Assembly (NCBI GenBank): GCA_934307695.1
Contig: CAKRCS010000009.1
Location: 1-64,000, forward strand
Reading direction: 5' to 3'
Origin: an uncultured Agathobacter sp.
GTDB lineage: Bacteria > Bacillota > Clostridia > Lachnospirales > Lachnospiraceae
DNA length: 64,000 nt
Both the position numbers and the translations under genes were made by a program. Below are positions 43,650 through 51,642 of this stretch, in pieces. The notes beneath the pieces are model-generated. The model was not told the origin of the DNA, did no database searches, and saw only the letters and a program-made list of their open reading frames with translations. The first letter of the stretch is position 1. Each line of letters opens with the position of its first letter.

Positions 43650-44795
43650 TTACATATTTTTCATGCGGTAAACCGTCGCAAGTACCTCCGCGACAGCCTG
43701 ATATAGTTCTGGCGGGATTTCCGCACCGATATCAACGTTGTGGTAGATCATTCGGGCAAGTGGTTTATTCTCCACGATCTCGACATGATTTTCCTTTGCG
43801 ACCTCTTTGATCTTCAGAGCGACATAATCCTCACCTTTTGCGAGAAGCACAGGCGCTTTCCCGGTGTTGGCATCATACTTGAGTGCTACCGCAAAATGCG
43901 TCGGGTTCGTGATGACAACGTCCGCCTTCGGGACATCCTGCATCATGCGGCGCTGCGAAGCTTCCTGCATCTTTCTGCGCTGTCTGCCCTTGATCTGCGG
44001 ATCTCCCTCTGTATTCTTGTACTCATCCTTTACTTCCTGCTTTGTCATCTTCATATCTTCGCTGAACTTGCGCTTCTGGTAGATAAAATCTGCCAGACCG
44101 ACGATCAGATAGACGAGACTGATCTTAAGACCGGTATCCAGTATGATCTCCCCGACAAGCGAGATCGCCTGTTTTAGTGAGATTTCATACAGGACAAACA
44201 GATCGTTTGCCTTGTCTCTTACAGAGAAGTACGCAATCAGCGCGATCAGCACGATTTTAATAATTGCCATGACCAGATTGAACAGGGATTCCTTGGAAAA
44301 AATACGCTTGAATCCGTTGATCGGGTTGAACTTGCTAAGCTTCGGTTCCATCGGCTTGGCAGACACCTTCCATCCGACCTGTACGATGCTGACTAAAATC
44401 GCGATTACAACGCCGATCAGGAAAAATGGCCATACGCTGAGCAATATCTGTATCAGCATCTGCATCGTAAACGCAGCGACCGCCTGACTTGTAAATCCAA
44501 GCTCTCCGGGATTGACATAGCCGCCAATCCGGTTGTACACGATTGAAAAAATATTGACCAGATTTTCTCCGATATAGGAGATGAAAATCTTTAAAATCAA
44601 AAAGAGTGCAATCAACATAAACGCAGAGGTAAGCTCCTTGCTTTTTGCAACTTTACCCTCTTTTCTTGCATCGTCCAGCTTTTTCTGGGTTGCCGGCTCT
44701 GTTTTCTCTCCGCCTTCCCCATCCTGCGCAAACCATTGGAGATTGTAGCGCAATATGTAGTTTACTTCTGCTTCTTTGTTAATGCATACTTTCAA
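43650..44795 (-). CDS. flhB: Flagellar export switch protein FlhB
   Basis: A 381-aa export gate protein. It shows GGEKTEPATQKKLDDARKEG at the N-terminus, four membrane helices (about residues 45-240) and the self-cleaving NPTH motif (VVITNPTHFAVALKY near residue 296). Cleavage switches export from hook to filament. The start is uncertain: TTG at 44795 overlaps fliR and has a GGTGGG site 8 nt upstream, while TTG at 44753 gives an N-terminus (RYNLQWFAQDG) nearer to homologues. The usual family length favours the shorter form slightly. Confidence 0.93.
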   Translation of the reverse strand: MKVCINKEAEVNYILRYNLQWFAQDGEGGEKTEPATQKKLDDARKEGKVAKSKELTSAFMLIALFLILKIFISYIGENLVNIFSIVYNRIGGYVNPGELGFTSQAVAAFTMQMLIQILLSVWPFFLIGVVIAILVSIVQVGWKVSAKPMEPKLSKFNPINGFKRIFSKESLFNLVMAIIKIVLIALIAYFSVRDKANDLFVLYEISLKQAISLVGEIILDTGLKISLVYLIVGLADFIYQKRKFSEDMKMTKQEVKDEYKNTEGDPQIKGRQRRKMQEASQRRMMQDVPKADVVITNPTHFAVALKYDANTGKAPVLLAKGEDYVALKIKEVAKENHVEIVENKPLARMIYHNVDIGAEIPPELYQAVAEVLATVYRMKNM

Positions 44796-45558
44796 TGACC
44801 ATACCCACCATCGTCTTAATCTCCCGGAATATGAAGTTGGCGATATTCGGCATCAAATAGATCGTAAGGAAAATCGCCGCCATTCCAACCAGAAGCTTTA
44901 GCTGTACACCGACTGCAAACATGTTCATCTGCGGTGCAACCTTTGCCATGATACCAAGGATGCAGTTTAGCACCATAATGCAGGCAAATACCGGTAGAAA
45001 GATGCGGAATCCGATAATGCACAGATCCAGCATATATTTTGTCATGGCAGCAATCAGCCCATCCCACGCAAAGACTGTTCCGCCGATCGGTATCACATAA
45101 AAAGAATCACACGCTGCCCGCAGCACATAAGTGTGCATATCTGAGATCATCAGTAAAAGCAGCACAATATAATAATAGAAATCACCGCTTATAGTGGCCT
45201 CTGTTGCCATATCCGGATTGAACTCCGTTGCCATGGACAAGCCGATATCCATATCGATGATATTACCTGCAAATAAAAGAATGGAATTACAGATATTGGC
45301 TGCAAATCCGATGATCAGCCCTGTAATTCCCTCCTGCAGCACACAGACTGCGTATCCCACAACCCCGACATAATTCAGTTCCGGATGTGGAACTACATTG
45401 TAAAGCAGCAGCGAGACAAAAAAAGACAAACCGATCTTTGTCCGTCCGGGTACTGCGGAATGCCCAAATACCGGGGCAGTGTAGACAAATGAAGAAATTC
45501 GCACCAATATCAGCAGCAAATATTCAAAATTGTCCAGTGAAAACGTCACATCAACCAT
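44779..45558 (-). CDS. fliR: Flagellar export gate protein FliR
   Basis: A 259-aa membrane protein with about six hydrophobic helices, part of the FliPQR export core. It starts TFSLDNFEYLLLILVRISSF and has PGRTKIGLSFFVSLLLYN, conserved in FliR. The C-terminus overlaps flhB by up to 17 nt. It is 6 nt after fliQ. Confidence 0.94.
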   Translation of the reverse strand: MVDVTFSLDNFEYLLLILVRISSFVYTAPVFGHSAVPGRTKIGLSFFVSLLLYNVVPHPELNYVGVVGYAVCVLQEGITGLIIGFAANICNSILLFAGNIIDMDIGLSMATEFNPDMATEATISGDFYYYIVLLLLMISDMHTYVLRAACDSFYVIPIGGTVFAWDGLIAAMTKYMLDLCIIGFRIFLPVFACIMVLNCILGIMAKVAPQMNMFAVGVQLKLLVGMAAIFLTIYLMPNIANFIFREIKTMVGMVIESMH

Positions 45559-45564
45559 GCTCTA

Positions 45565-45846
45565 TCAGATTCCCAAACTAAGATAATAACTAAAGTTCGA
45601 CCAAAGCGTCACCATAAAGCCGGTCAACTTGTTCAAAAGCCATGAGCCGATGATCATAAGTGTGATGAACACGGCAAGAATCTTCGGAACAAACGTAAGT
45701 GTCTGCTCCTGAATGGAAGTAACCGTCTGAAAAATACTGACGATCAATCCGACAATCAGCGAAACTAAAAGCAATGGAGCCGCTGTAATTATTATAGTAT
45801 AGATTGCCTCACGGGCAATATCAAGTACCGCACCTTCTGTAATCAT
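45565..45846 (-). CDS. fliQ: Flagellar export gate protein FliQ
   Basis: A 93-aa protein with two membrane helices (about residues 15-37 and 52-72). The conserved LIVSIFQTVTSIQEQTLTFV lies between them. It forms the export gate with FliP and FliR. Length is usual. Confidence 0.95.
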   Translation of the reverse strand: MITEGAVLDIAREAIYTIIITAAPLLLVSLIVGLIVSIFQTVTSIQEQTLTFVPKILAVFITLMIIGSWLLNKLTGFMVTLWSNFSYYLSLGI

Positions 45847-45860
45847 ACGCTCTCACCTCG

Positions 45861-46721
45861 TCAGTAAAATGTCCGGACAAGCTCACCGATCACAAGATCC
45901 CAGCCATCCGCCAATACAAATAATAAAATCTTAAACGGCAGCGAGATTGTCGTCGGTGGAAGCATCATCATACCCATTGACATAAGTACGGATGACACAA
46001 CCATGTCGATTACGATAAATGGAATGTAGATCAAAAATCCGATGATAAACGCTGCACGAAGCTCACTTAAGATGAATGCCGGCACAAGCGTCGTAAACGG
46101 TATGTCATCATAGTCCTCAAAGTCGGAGCTGTCCGCGCCGGAAATATCGATAAACAGTGCAAGATCCTTGCGCATCGTCTGTCCGTACATAAACTCACGG
46201 ATCGGCTGCTCCGCCGCCTTTAACGCCTCCGTCTGTGTGATCGTTCCCTGATCCAGCGGCTGGATTGCAACCGTGTTGATCTCCTGAAAGGTTGGCCACA
46301 TGATAAAGAACGTCAGGAAAAGCGCCAGTCCGATCAGCACCTGGTTCGGTGGCGCCGACTGCGTTCCGATCGCTGTCCGCACGAAATGCAGCACGATCAC
46401 GATTCTGGTGTAACTGGTCAGCATGATCAGAAGTGACGGTGCCAGAGAGAGGATCGTCAGTACCAGAAGCATTCGGATCGGTGTGGAAACCGAGCCTGAG
46501 CTATTGTTATAATTGATGGAAAATCCATCCGTCGAATCGGTTGAGGCATCTGCTGTTTCCGGCTGCTGTGTATTTTCAAGATTGGCAATGCTGTCCGGAT
46601 CCATGCCCGCCGCATGTGCATGCACCGGATGATAGAAGCTCAAAACCGCCGTTATAAGAAGAACGATGCAGGCAAAACCAAACGTAAGCCTGCAATAATG
46701 ATGCTTTAATCTGCTTTTCAT
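45861..46721 (-). CDS. fliP: Flagellar export gate protein FliP
   Basis: A 286-aa membrane protein with a cleavable-type signal sequence (about residues 1-38, ending HAHAAG). The FliP signature follows: LTSYTRIVIVLHFVRTAIGT, PPNQVLIGLALFLTFF, TLVPAFILSELRAAF and GMMMLPPTTISLPFKI. It is the core of the export channel. It begins 1 nt after the fliO stop. Confidence 0.96.
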   Translation of the reverse strand: MKSRLKHHYCRLTFGFACIVLLITAVLSFYHPVHAHAAGMDPDSIANLENTQQPETADASTDSTDGFSINYNNSSGSVSTPIRMLLVLTILSLAPSLLIMLTSYTRIVIVLHFVRTAIGTQSAPPNQVLIGLALFLTFFIMWPTFQEINTVAIQPLDQGTITQTEALKAAEQPIREFMYGQTMRKDLALFIDISGADSSDFEDYDDIPFTTLVPAFILSELRAAFIIGFLIYIPFIVIDMVVSSVLMSMGMMMLPPTTISLPFKILLFVLADGWDLVIGELVRTFY

Positions 46722-46722
46722 A

Positions 46723-47103
46723 TTATCCCTGTTTCTTTGGAAGTTTGTCCTTCAGTTTGTTAAAGATCTCCTGAAAGCTTTCCTGTGTAACTGTTTCGTT
46801 GTCCGTAAGATCCTGTACCTCGTCTGCGGAAAGCTCTGCAAGCAGACTCATCTCCTCCTTGCCTACCGCCACGACCAGATACTTGCTGCCTGCGCGCACG
46901 ATGGAAATCATCTTGTTGCTGCCGAGATTCATCGTCTCAACCAGCTTCAGATTTTTTCCACATGAATGCGCCTTCTGATACCCGCCGATCCAGCGGGTAA
47001 CATAATAAGTCATTGCAAGGACAAACACAAAGATCAGCAGAACCTTTATCAACTGTCCAAAACTCTCTAATGTAGATGTAGAAGTCAGTAAAATACTCAT
47101 CAT
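46723..47103 (-). CDS. fliO: Flagellar biosynthesis protein FliO (FliZ)
   Basis: A 126-aa single-pass membrane protein. A hydrophobic segment at about residues 18-38 (VLLIFVFVLAMTYYVTRWI) is followed by a cytoplasmic domain with NLKLVETMNLGSNKMISIVRAG, the FliO hallmark. FliO helps assemble the FliP ring. It lies in the Bacillus FliZ position, but cheY, which precedes fliZ there, is missing. Confidence 0.9.
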   Translation of the reverse strand: MMSILLTSTSTLESFGQLIKVLLIFVFVLAMTYYVTRWIGGYQKAHSCGKNLKLVETMNLGSNKMISIVRAGSKYLVVAVGKEEMSLLAELSADEVQDLTDNETVTQESFQEIFNKLKDKLPKKQG

Positions 47104-47117
47104 ACCCTCAACTGATA

Positions 47118-48305
47118 TTACTTGCCATTGTTGACAATCTCTGTAATGCGGACACCGAAGCTCTCCTCGATCACGACAACCTCACCCTTTGCAACATACT
47201 TGCCGTTGACAAGCACATCGATCGGTTCCCCGGCAATCTTGTTCAGCTCGATGATTTTTCCCGGCCCAAACTCTAAGATATCCGAGATCGACTTCTGTGT
47301 GCGTCCAAGCTCTACGGTTACCTCCAGCGGCACATCCATAATAAGATCGATATTCTCCGGCTGGAACGCGCCCACCGCACCTCCGTTGAACGGCTGGAAC
47401 TGTGCAGGCTGTACATTAACCGGCTGCCCCATCATCTGCTGTCCCATCATCGGCTGCCCCATCATCTGCTGTCCCATCATTGGTTGTCCCATCATCGGCT
47501 GTCCCATCATCGGTTGTCCTGTCATCGGCTGCCCCATCATCTGCTGTCCGCCGCCCTGTGGCATGGAAGCTGCCGGAGCTGGTGCCGGTGCTGGAGCAGG
47601 CGTTGGCGCTGCCATTTCTTCCTTTACACTATTGCTGTCGATCTCCATGTTGCGGGAAACGCCCGCACACATCTCCTTCGCGAAGGAAACCGGATACAAC
47701 TGCATAATCTCACTGTCAACGATATCGCCGATCTCCATGCGGAATGAAATCTTTACAAACTCTCCTGTTAAAAACTCGTCAATCTCTTTCTCATTGATGT
47801 TATCCTTTAAATCGACAATGTCCGCAATCGGCGGGCTGATATCGATTGTCTTGTTGAGCATGGAGGAAAGCGATGTGGCGGATGATCCCATCATCTGGTT
47901 CATTGCCTCGCTGATCGCACTTAAGTGCAGTTCTCCAAGCTCTCCCTCCGTATCTGTACCATCCCCTCCCATCATAAGGTCGGTGATGATCTTAACGTCC
48001 TTTTCCTTTAAGACTAAGATGTTGCTTCCGTCCAGACCTACCGTATAGGCGATCCGGATAAATACACACGGTTTTTCGTACTTCTGTGTCATTTCGTCCC
48101 ATGTAGTAAGGGAAACCACAGGTGTTGAAATCTCAACCCTGCGATTGACAAGGGCAAATAAGGTTGTTGCCGCAGTACCCATGCTGATATTGGCAATCTC
48201 GCCGATCGCATCTTTTTCCGCCTCTGTAAGCATCGGCTTTTCTTCAGATGTTCCTGGATTGTTTAGCAGTGCATTTATTTCTTCCTGCGATAAAACTCCA
48301 TCCAT
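47118..48305 (-). CDS. fliY: Flagellar switch protein FliY/FliN with CheC-like domain
   Basis: A 395-aa C-ring protein. The N-terminal GVLSQEEINALLNN is the CheY-P/FliM-type peptide. A CheC-like phosphatase domain (about 25-205) holds AIGEIANISMGTAATTL and LSAISEAMNQMMGSSATSL with the E...N pairs. A Pro/Ala linker follows, then a Met-Gly-Gln-Pro tandem repeat (about 253-295). The C-terminal FliN/SpoA domain has VPLEVTVELGRTQKSISDIL and VLVNGKYVAKGEVVVI. In Bacillus FliY both forms the switch and removes phosphate from CheY-P. The repeat linker is unusual. Confidence 0.95.
   Translation of the reverse strand: MDGVLSQEEINALLNNPGTSEEKPMLTEAEKDAIGEIANISMGTAATTLFALVNRRVEISTPVVSLTTWDEMTQKYEKPCVFIRIAYTVGLDGSNILVLKEKDVKIITDLMMGGDGTDTEGELGELHLSAISEAMNQMMGSSATSLSSMLNKTIDISPPIADIVDLKDNINEKEIDEFLTGEFVKISFRMEIGDIVDSEIMQLYPVSFAKEMCAGVSRNMEIDSNSVKEEMAAPTPAPAPAPAPAASMPQGGGQQMMGQPMTGQPMMGQPMMGQPMMGQQMMGQPMMGQQMMGQPVNVQPAQFQPFNGGAVGAFQPENIDLIMDVPLEVTVELGRTQKSISDILEFGPGKIIELNKIAGEPIDVLVNGKYVAKGEVVVIEESFGVRITEIVNNGK
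47422..47545. repeat. Short tandem repeats encoding MMGQP/MMGQQ units in fliY
   Basis: A run of 15-bp units (on the plus strand like CATCATCTGCTGTCC and CATCATCGGCTGTCC) repeats about eight times inside fliY and codes for MMGQP, MMGQQ or MTGQP. Unit length is a multiple of three, so gain or loss of copies keeps the frame. Both strands show the same period. Confidence 0.9.
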
Positions 48306-48309
48306 ACCT

Positions 48310-49290
48310 CTATTGCTCCTCTCTAATTACCGAAGTAATTCTGACTGCATAATCATCGCCTGCAGCACCAGGCAGTGCAGTAAATTTTCGTATATTTCCA
48401 ACATAGACATCAAGTTCTTCGTCTACCCGCCGGTTCAGCTTAATGATATCTCCGTTCTGAAGTCCTGCAAAATCACTTACCGATATCGTACTATTTCCAA
48501 GCACTGCTTTAATCGGAATCTGCGCCCGCTGGATCAGAGCCTCAATCGCCTCCGAATAGTTCGTCTCATCCTGATTCTGCATATTGGAATACCAGTATTT
48601 GGTATTTAACTTGTCAATGACATCCTCGAGCGTGATATATGGCAGGCAGACGTTCATAAGTCCCTCCACATTTCCGATGCGGATATTCATGGTCACGATC
48701 GCAATCATCTCGCTCGGAGAAATAATCTGCGCATACTGTGAGTTCGTTTCGATCCGTTCTAAGTGCGGGTGGATATCCACCACGTTCGCCCACGGCTCAT
48801 GCAGCAGGTTCACGCACACGACAAAAATACGTTCAATGATCAAAAGCTCGATTTCTGAGAAGTCACGAACTTTTTCAAGTGTCTCTCCCTGTCCTCCCAG
48901 CATACGGTCCACGATCGCATAGCCAAGATTCGAAGCCATCTCGATAATGATATTGCCCTGTAATGGTGCGAAATTTACAATACCCAAAAGAACCGGGTTA
49001 GAAAGTGCATTGGAAAACTCTGAGTAAGTTACCGCCTCCGAATTCATTACTTCCACCTGCACCGATTTACGCAGATAAACCGGAAAGTTTGTTGAAAGTA
49101 ACCGTCCGTAATGCTCAAATATAATCTCCAACGTCCTCAAATGCTCTTTCGAAAATTTGGATGGGCGCGCGAAGTCATAATCTTTTACATGTTTTTCTTT
49201 TGTGTCTTTTATTTCATCCACATCCAGCTCGCCGCTGCTCAACGCCGCAAGCAGACTGTCTATCTCATTTTGAGATAAAACGTCACCCAT
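48310..49290 (-). CDS. fliM: Flagellar motor switch protein FliM
   Basis: A 326-aa C-ring protein. The N-terminal VLSQNEIDSLLAALSSG binds CheY-P. The middle CheC-like domain includes LEIIFEHYGRLLSTNFPVYL and LGGQGETLEKVRDFSEIE, and the C-terminal SpoA domain ends the chain. It starts 48 nt after fliL and stops 4 nt before fliY. Confidence 0.96.
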   Translation of the reverse strand: MGDVLSQNEIDSLLAALSSGELDVDEIKDTKEKHVKDYDFARPSKFSKEHLRTLEIIFEHYGRLLSTNFPVYLRKSVQVEVMNSEAVTYSEFSNALSNPVLLGIVNFAPLQGNIIIEMASNLGYAIVDRMLGGQGETLEKVRDFSEIELLIIERIFVVCVNLLHEPWANVVDIHPHLERIETNSQYAQIISPSEMIAIVTMNIRIGNVEGLMNVCLPYITLEDVIDKLNTKYWYSNMQNQDETNYSEAIEALIQRAQIPIKAVLGNSTISVSDFAGLQNGDIIKLNRRVDEELDVYVGNIRKFTALPGAAGDDYAVRITSVIREEQ

Positions 49291-49338
49291 CGAATACTCA
49301 CCACCTAGTCATGATTCCCGCTATCCGGAATCCTCGTT

Positions 49339-49857
49339 TTAGTCTGTTGTCAGTCCGGAGAAGTTCACTCCGACCACATAATCCGGTCCGAACATATTCT
49401 GCATATCAGTTAAGATCTGCGCCTTTACCTCGGACACGCTGCTGTTAAAATCATCCACCGAATATCCTCCAAGAATCTGGATGATATCATCCTGGATGAT
49501 GGAATCCTTCTCGCTTAAGACCTCCGGTGAATACTTGGTATAATTGTCGCTCTGGTTATTCAAAGACAGGGTGACCGTAACCACAACATAGTGATTTTCT
49601 CCGTCCGTTGACTTGAGGTTCGTGTGGATGCTCTCCCCTCCATTGACGGAATAGGTGACGATCTGGTCAATCGGCAGATTGGAAAGACCTGTCGCTGCCC
49701 CGCTGTTTAATTCGAGGTCGATCGCACTGCATACCGCCGTGATCATCTCATTTGCCTTTTTTGTCTCTGGCAACACCGTAAAGATAAGCAGCCCCGTAAG
49801 CACGAAGTTGGCAAATGTAAGTGCCAGAATAATTACAGAAATTAAATTCTTTTTCAT
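49339..49857 (-). CDS. fliL: Flagellar basal body-associated protein FliL
   Basis: A 172-aa protein with one N-terminal membrane helix (about residues 6-28) and an outer domain related to stomatin-like folds, ending in SEVKAQILTDMQNMFGPDYV, typical of FliL. It surrounds and supports the stator. It lies 15 nt after motB. Confidence 0.85.
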   Translation of the reverse strand: MKKNLISVIILALTFANFVLTGLLIFTVLPETKKANEMITAVCSAIDLELNSGAATGLSNLPIDQIVTYSVNGGESIHTNLKSTDGENHYVVVTVTLSLNNQSDNYTKYSPEVLSEKDSIIQDDIIQILGGYSVDDFNSSVSEVKAQILTDMQNMFGPDYVVGVNFSGLTTD

Positions 49858-49872
49858 GAATAATCCTCTCCG

Positions 49873-50685
49873 TTAGTCCGTATTGGAATTGTACGAATTA
49901 AATATCTTGATCTCAACTCTTCGGTTCCTTGCGCGTCCCTCCGCTGTCGAATTATCCGCGACCGGGCAATATTCGCCGCGTCCGGAGGACTTCACATGTG
50001 ATGGTTCGATCGCCGTGTTGTCACGGATGTAATTTGCAACCGTAAGTGCGCGGAACATTGAAAGGACATCGTTGTCCGCATAGGTCTTTGAAACCATTGG
50101 AACGTTGTCCGTGTGCCCCTCCACCTCAATTGTATTTGAGGCATAGCCCTCTAGGATCGCACAGATTTTATCAACGATCGGATATGCATCTGTAAGGATC
50201 TCCGCCTTACCGGAATCAAATAAGATTGCTCCGCTTAGTGACAGCTGAACATATTCTGCGGTGAAATCCACCTCAACAAGGTTCTGGATACCGGCATTAT
50301 CTACCGCCTCCTGAATCTGCTGTGCCATCTGCTCGGATTCGGAAAGCTCCTGTTCCTTGTAGGCTTCATACACGGAGTTCTTGCTGCCCTCGGAGTCGTC
50401 CTGACTCTTGGAGTTAGACAGTTCCTTATAGTACGAATCCAGAAACTCAAGCTGACGTACACCGGAGGAGATCATCTCCCCCTCGCCGATACTTGCTCCT
50501 CCTGCCGGCAAGATGCTCATGTTGCTCTGCAGCGAGGCGATTACCTGCTGGAACTTGTCCGCATCCACCGTCGACATGGAATAAAGCAATACGAAAAAGC
50601 AAAGGAGCAGGTTCATAAGATCCGAAAATGTCGCCATCCACGCAGGGGCACCCTTTGGTGGATCTTCCGGTCTCTTTTTTGCCAC
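49873..50685 (-). CDS. motB: Flagellar stator protein MotB
   Basis: A 270-aa stator subunit. One membrane helix follows PAWMATFSDLMNLLLCFF; D22 is the ion-carrying Asp. The C-terminal OmpA-like peptidoglycan-binding domain shows VEGHTDNVP and GRARNRRVEIKI. GTG at 50685 overlaps the motA stop by one base. Confidence 0.96.
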   Translation of the reverse strand: MAKKRPEDPPKGAPAWMATFSDLMNLLLCFFVLLYSMSTVDADKFQQVIASLQSNMSILPAGGASIGEGEMISSGVRQLEFLDSYYKELSNSKSQDDSEGSKNSVYEAYKEQELSESEQMAQQIQEAVDNAGIQNLVEVDFTAEYVQLSLSGAILFDSGKAEILTDAYPIVDKICAILEGYASNTIEVEGHTDNVPMVSKTYADNDVLSMFRALTVANYIRDNTAIEPSHVKSSGRGEYCPVADNSTAEGRARNRRVEIKIFNSYNSNTD

Positions 50686-51476
50686 TACTCCTCACCTCCT
50701 GCATCCGTTCCAAAGGTACTTCTCGCGCTTGGCGCAAGGAATGATTTTAACTTTTCTTCGATAACACGCGGATTTTCTCCAGCCTGAATAGAAAGAAGTC
50801 CTTCGATGGTAATGTTACGAATTGTAACCTCACAGTCACTGTTATCCTTCAAGGTCGCCGCAACCGGATTGCATAGCCAGTTCGCGATCAAAGAACCATA
50901 TAATGTTGTCAGAAGCGCAACCGCCATTGCCGGTCCGATTGCCGATGCATCTTCCATGTTGTAAAGCATAATAACAAGTCCTACCAGAGTTCCGATCATT
51001 CCCCATGCAGGACCAAGCTCTGCCCATTTCTCCCAGAAACCGATCACCCTCTTATGTCTGGTCTCCAAACAGTCAACATCTGTCTCCAGAATGCCTCTTA
51101 CAAGATCCGGGTCGGTGCCGTCAACGACGAGCATGATGCCCTTTTTCAAAAATTCATCCTCGATCCCATTGGCAGCCTCCTCCAGTGCGAGCAGCCCCTC
51201 CTTACGTCCGACATTCGACAGTTCAATGATTGCCTTGATCGTGTCTGACGGTTCAAGTGCCGGATCCTTGAATGCAAATTTGATTGACTTCAGACCGTTG
51301 ACGAAATCCGACATTTTATTGCAGGCAAGCGTACCACTGATGGAACCGCCGATTGTAATAATAGCAGATGCCACATCTATGAAATACCGAAAGGCTGCCG
51401 TGCCGCCGTTGGAAATAATACCAAATACAAGCATGACAAGTCCAAGTATAAACCCCGCGAGAGTTGCAATATCCAA
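50685..51476 (-). CDS. motA: Flagellar stator protein MotA
   Basis: A 263-aa stator subunit with four membrane helices and a cytoplasmic loop holding the charged residues that meet FliG (about residues 70-155). The conserved AWGMIGTLVGLVIML and ALLTTLYGSLIANWL helices line the ion path. The start is taken as TTG at 51476, because GGAAGG is 8 nt upstream and the protein then begins MDIATLAGFILG like homologues. A GTG three codons earlier falls inside that ribosome site. It lies after the terminator that follows flgE. Confidence 0.95.
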   Translation of the reverse strand: MDIATLAGFILGLVMLVFGIISNGGTAAFRYFIDVASAIITIGGSISGTLACNKMSDFVNGLKSIKFAFKDPALEPSDTIKAIIELSNVGRKEGLLALEEAANGIEDEFLKKGIMLVVDGTDPDLVRGILETDVDCLETRHKRVIGFWEKWAELGPAWGMIGTLVGLVIMLYNMEDASAIGPAMAVALLTTLYGSLIANWLCNPVAATLKDNSDCEVTIRNITIEGLLSIQAGENPRVIEEKLKSFLAPSARSTFGTDAGGEE

Positions 51477-51580
51477 ATTCTTCACCTTCCATATCTATGA
51501 TTTTAGGCACAAAAGACCATAAAAGCCCTTTTAAATGATTTTACTAAATTTTCGCCGGATTGTCTACTCACTTTTTGTTG

Positions 51581-51620
51581 AAAAAAGAAAAAAATAGAGG
51601 GAATGAAAGATTCATTCCCC
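51581..51620 (-). terminator. Intrinsic terminator between flgE and motA
   Basis: An 8-bp stem GGGAATGA/TCATTCCC (51599-51606 with 51612-51619) is followed on the minus strand by a U-rich tract. It lies 23 nt past the flgE stop and would split the motility cluster into two transcripts or reduce read-through into motA. Confidence 0.75.
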
Positions 51621-51642
51621 CTGTTGCTTTTACAGCCTCAGA

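Noticed and set aside
47422..47545. Regular repeats taken as a CRISPR array
   Set aside because: Units are 15 bp, contiguous, without spacers, and lie in frame within fliY.
47122..48048. A 308-codon plus-strand frame opposite fliY
   Set aside because: It is a low-complexity shadow of the Met-Gly-Gln-Pro repeat and CheC-like domain.
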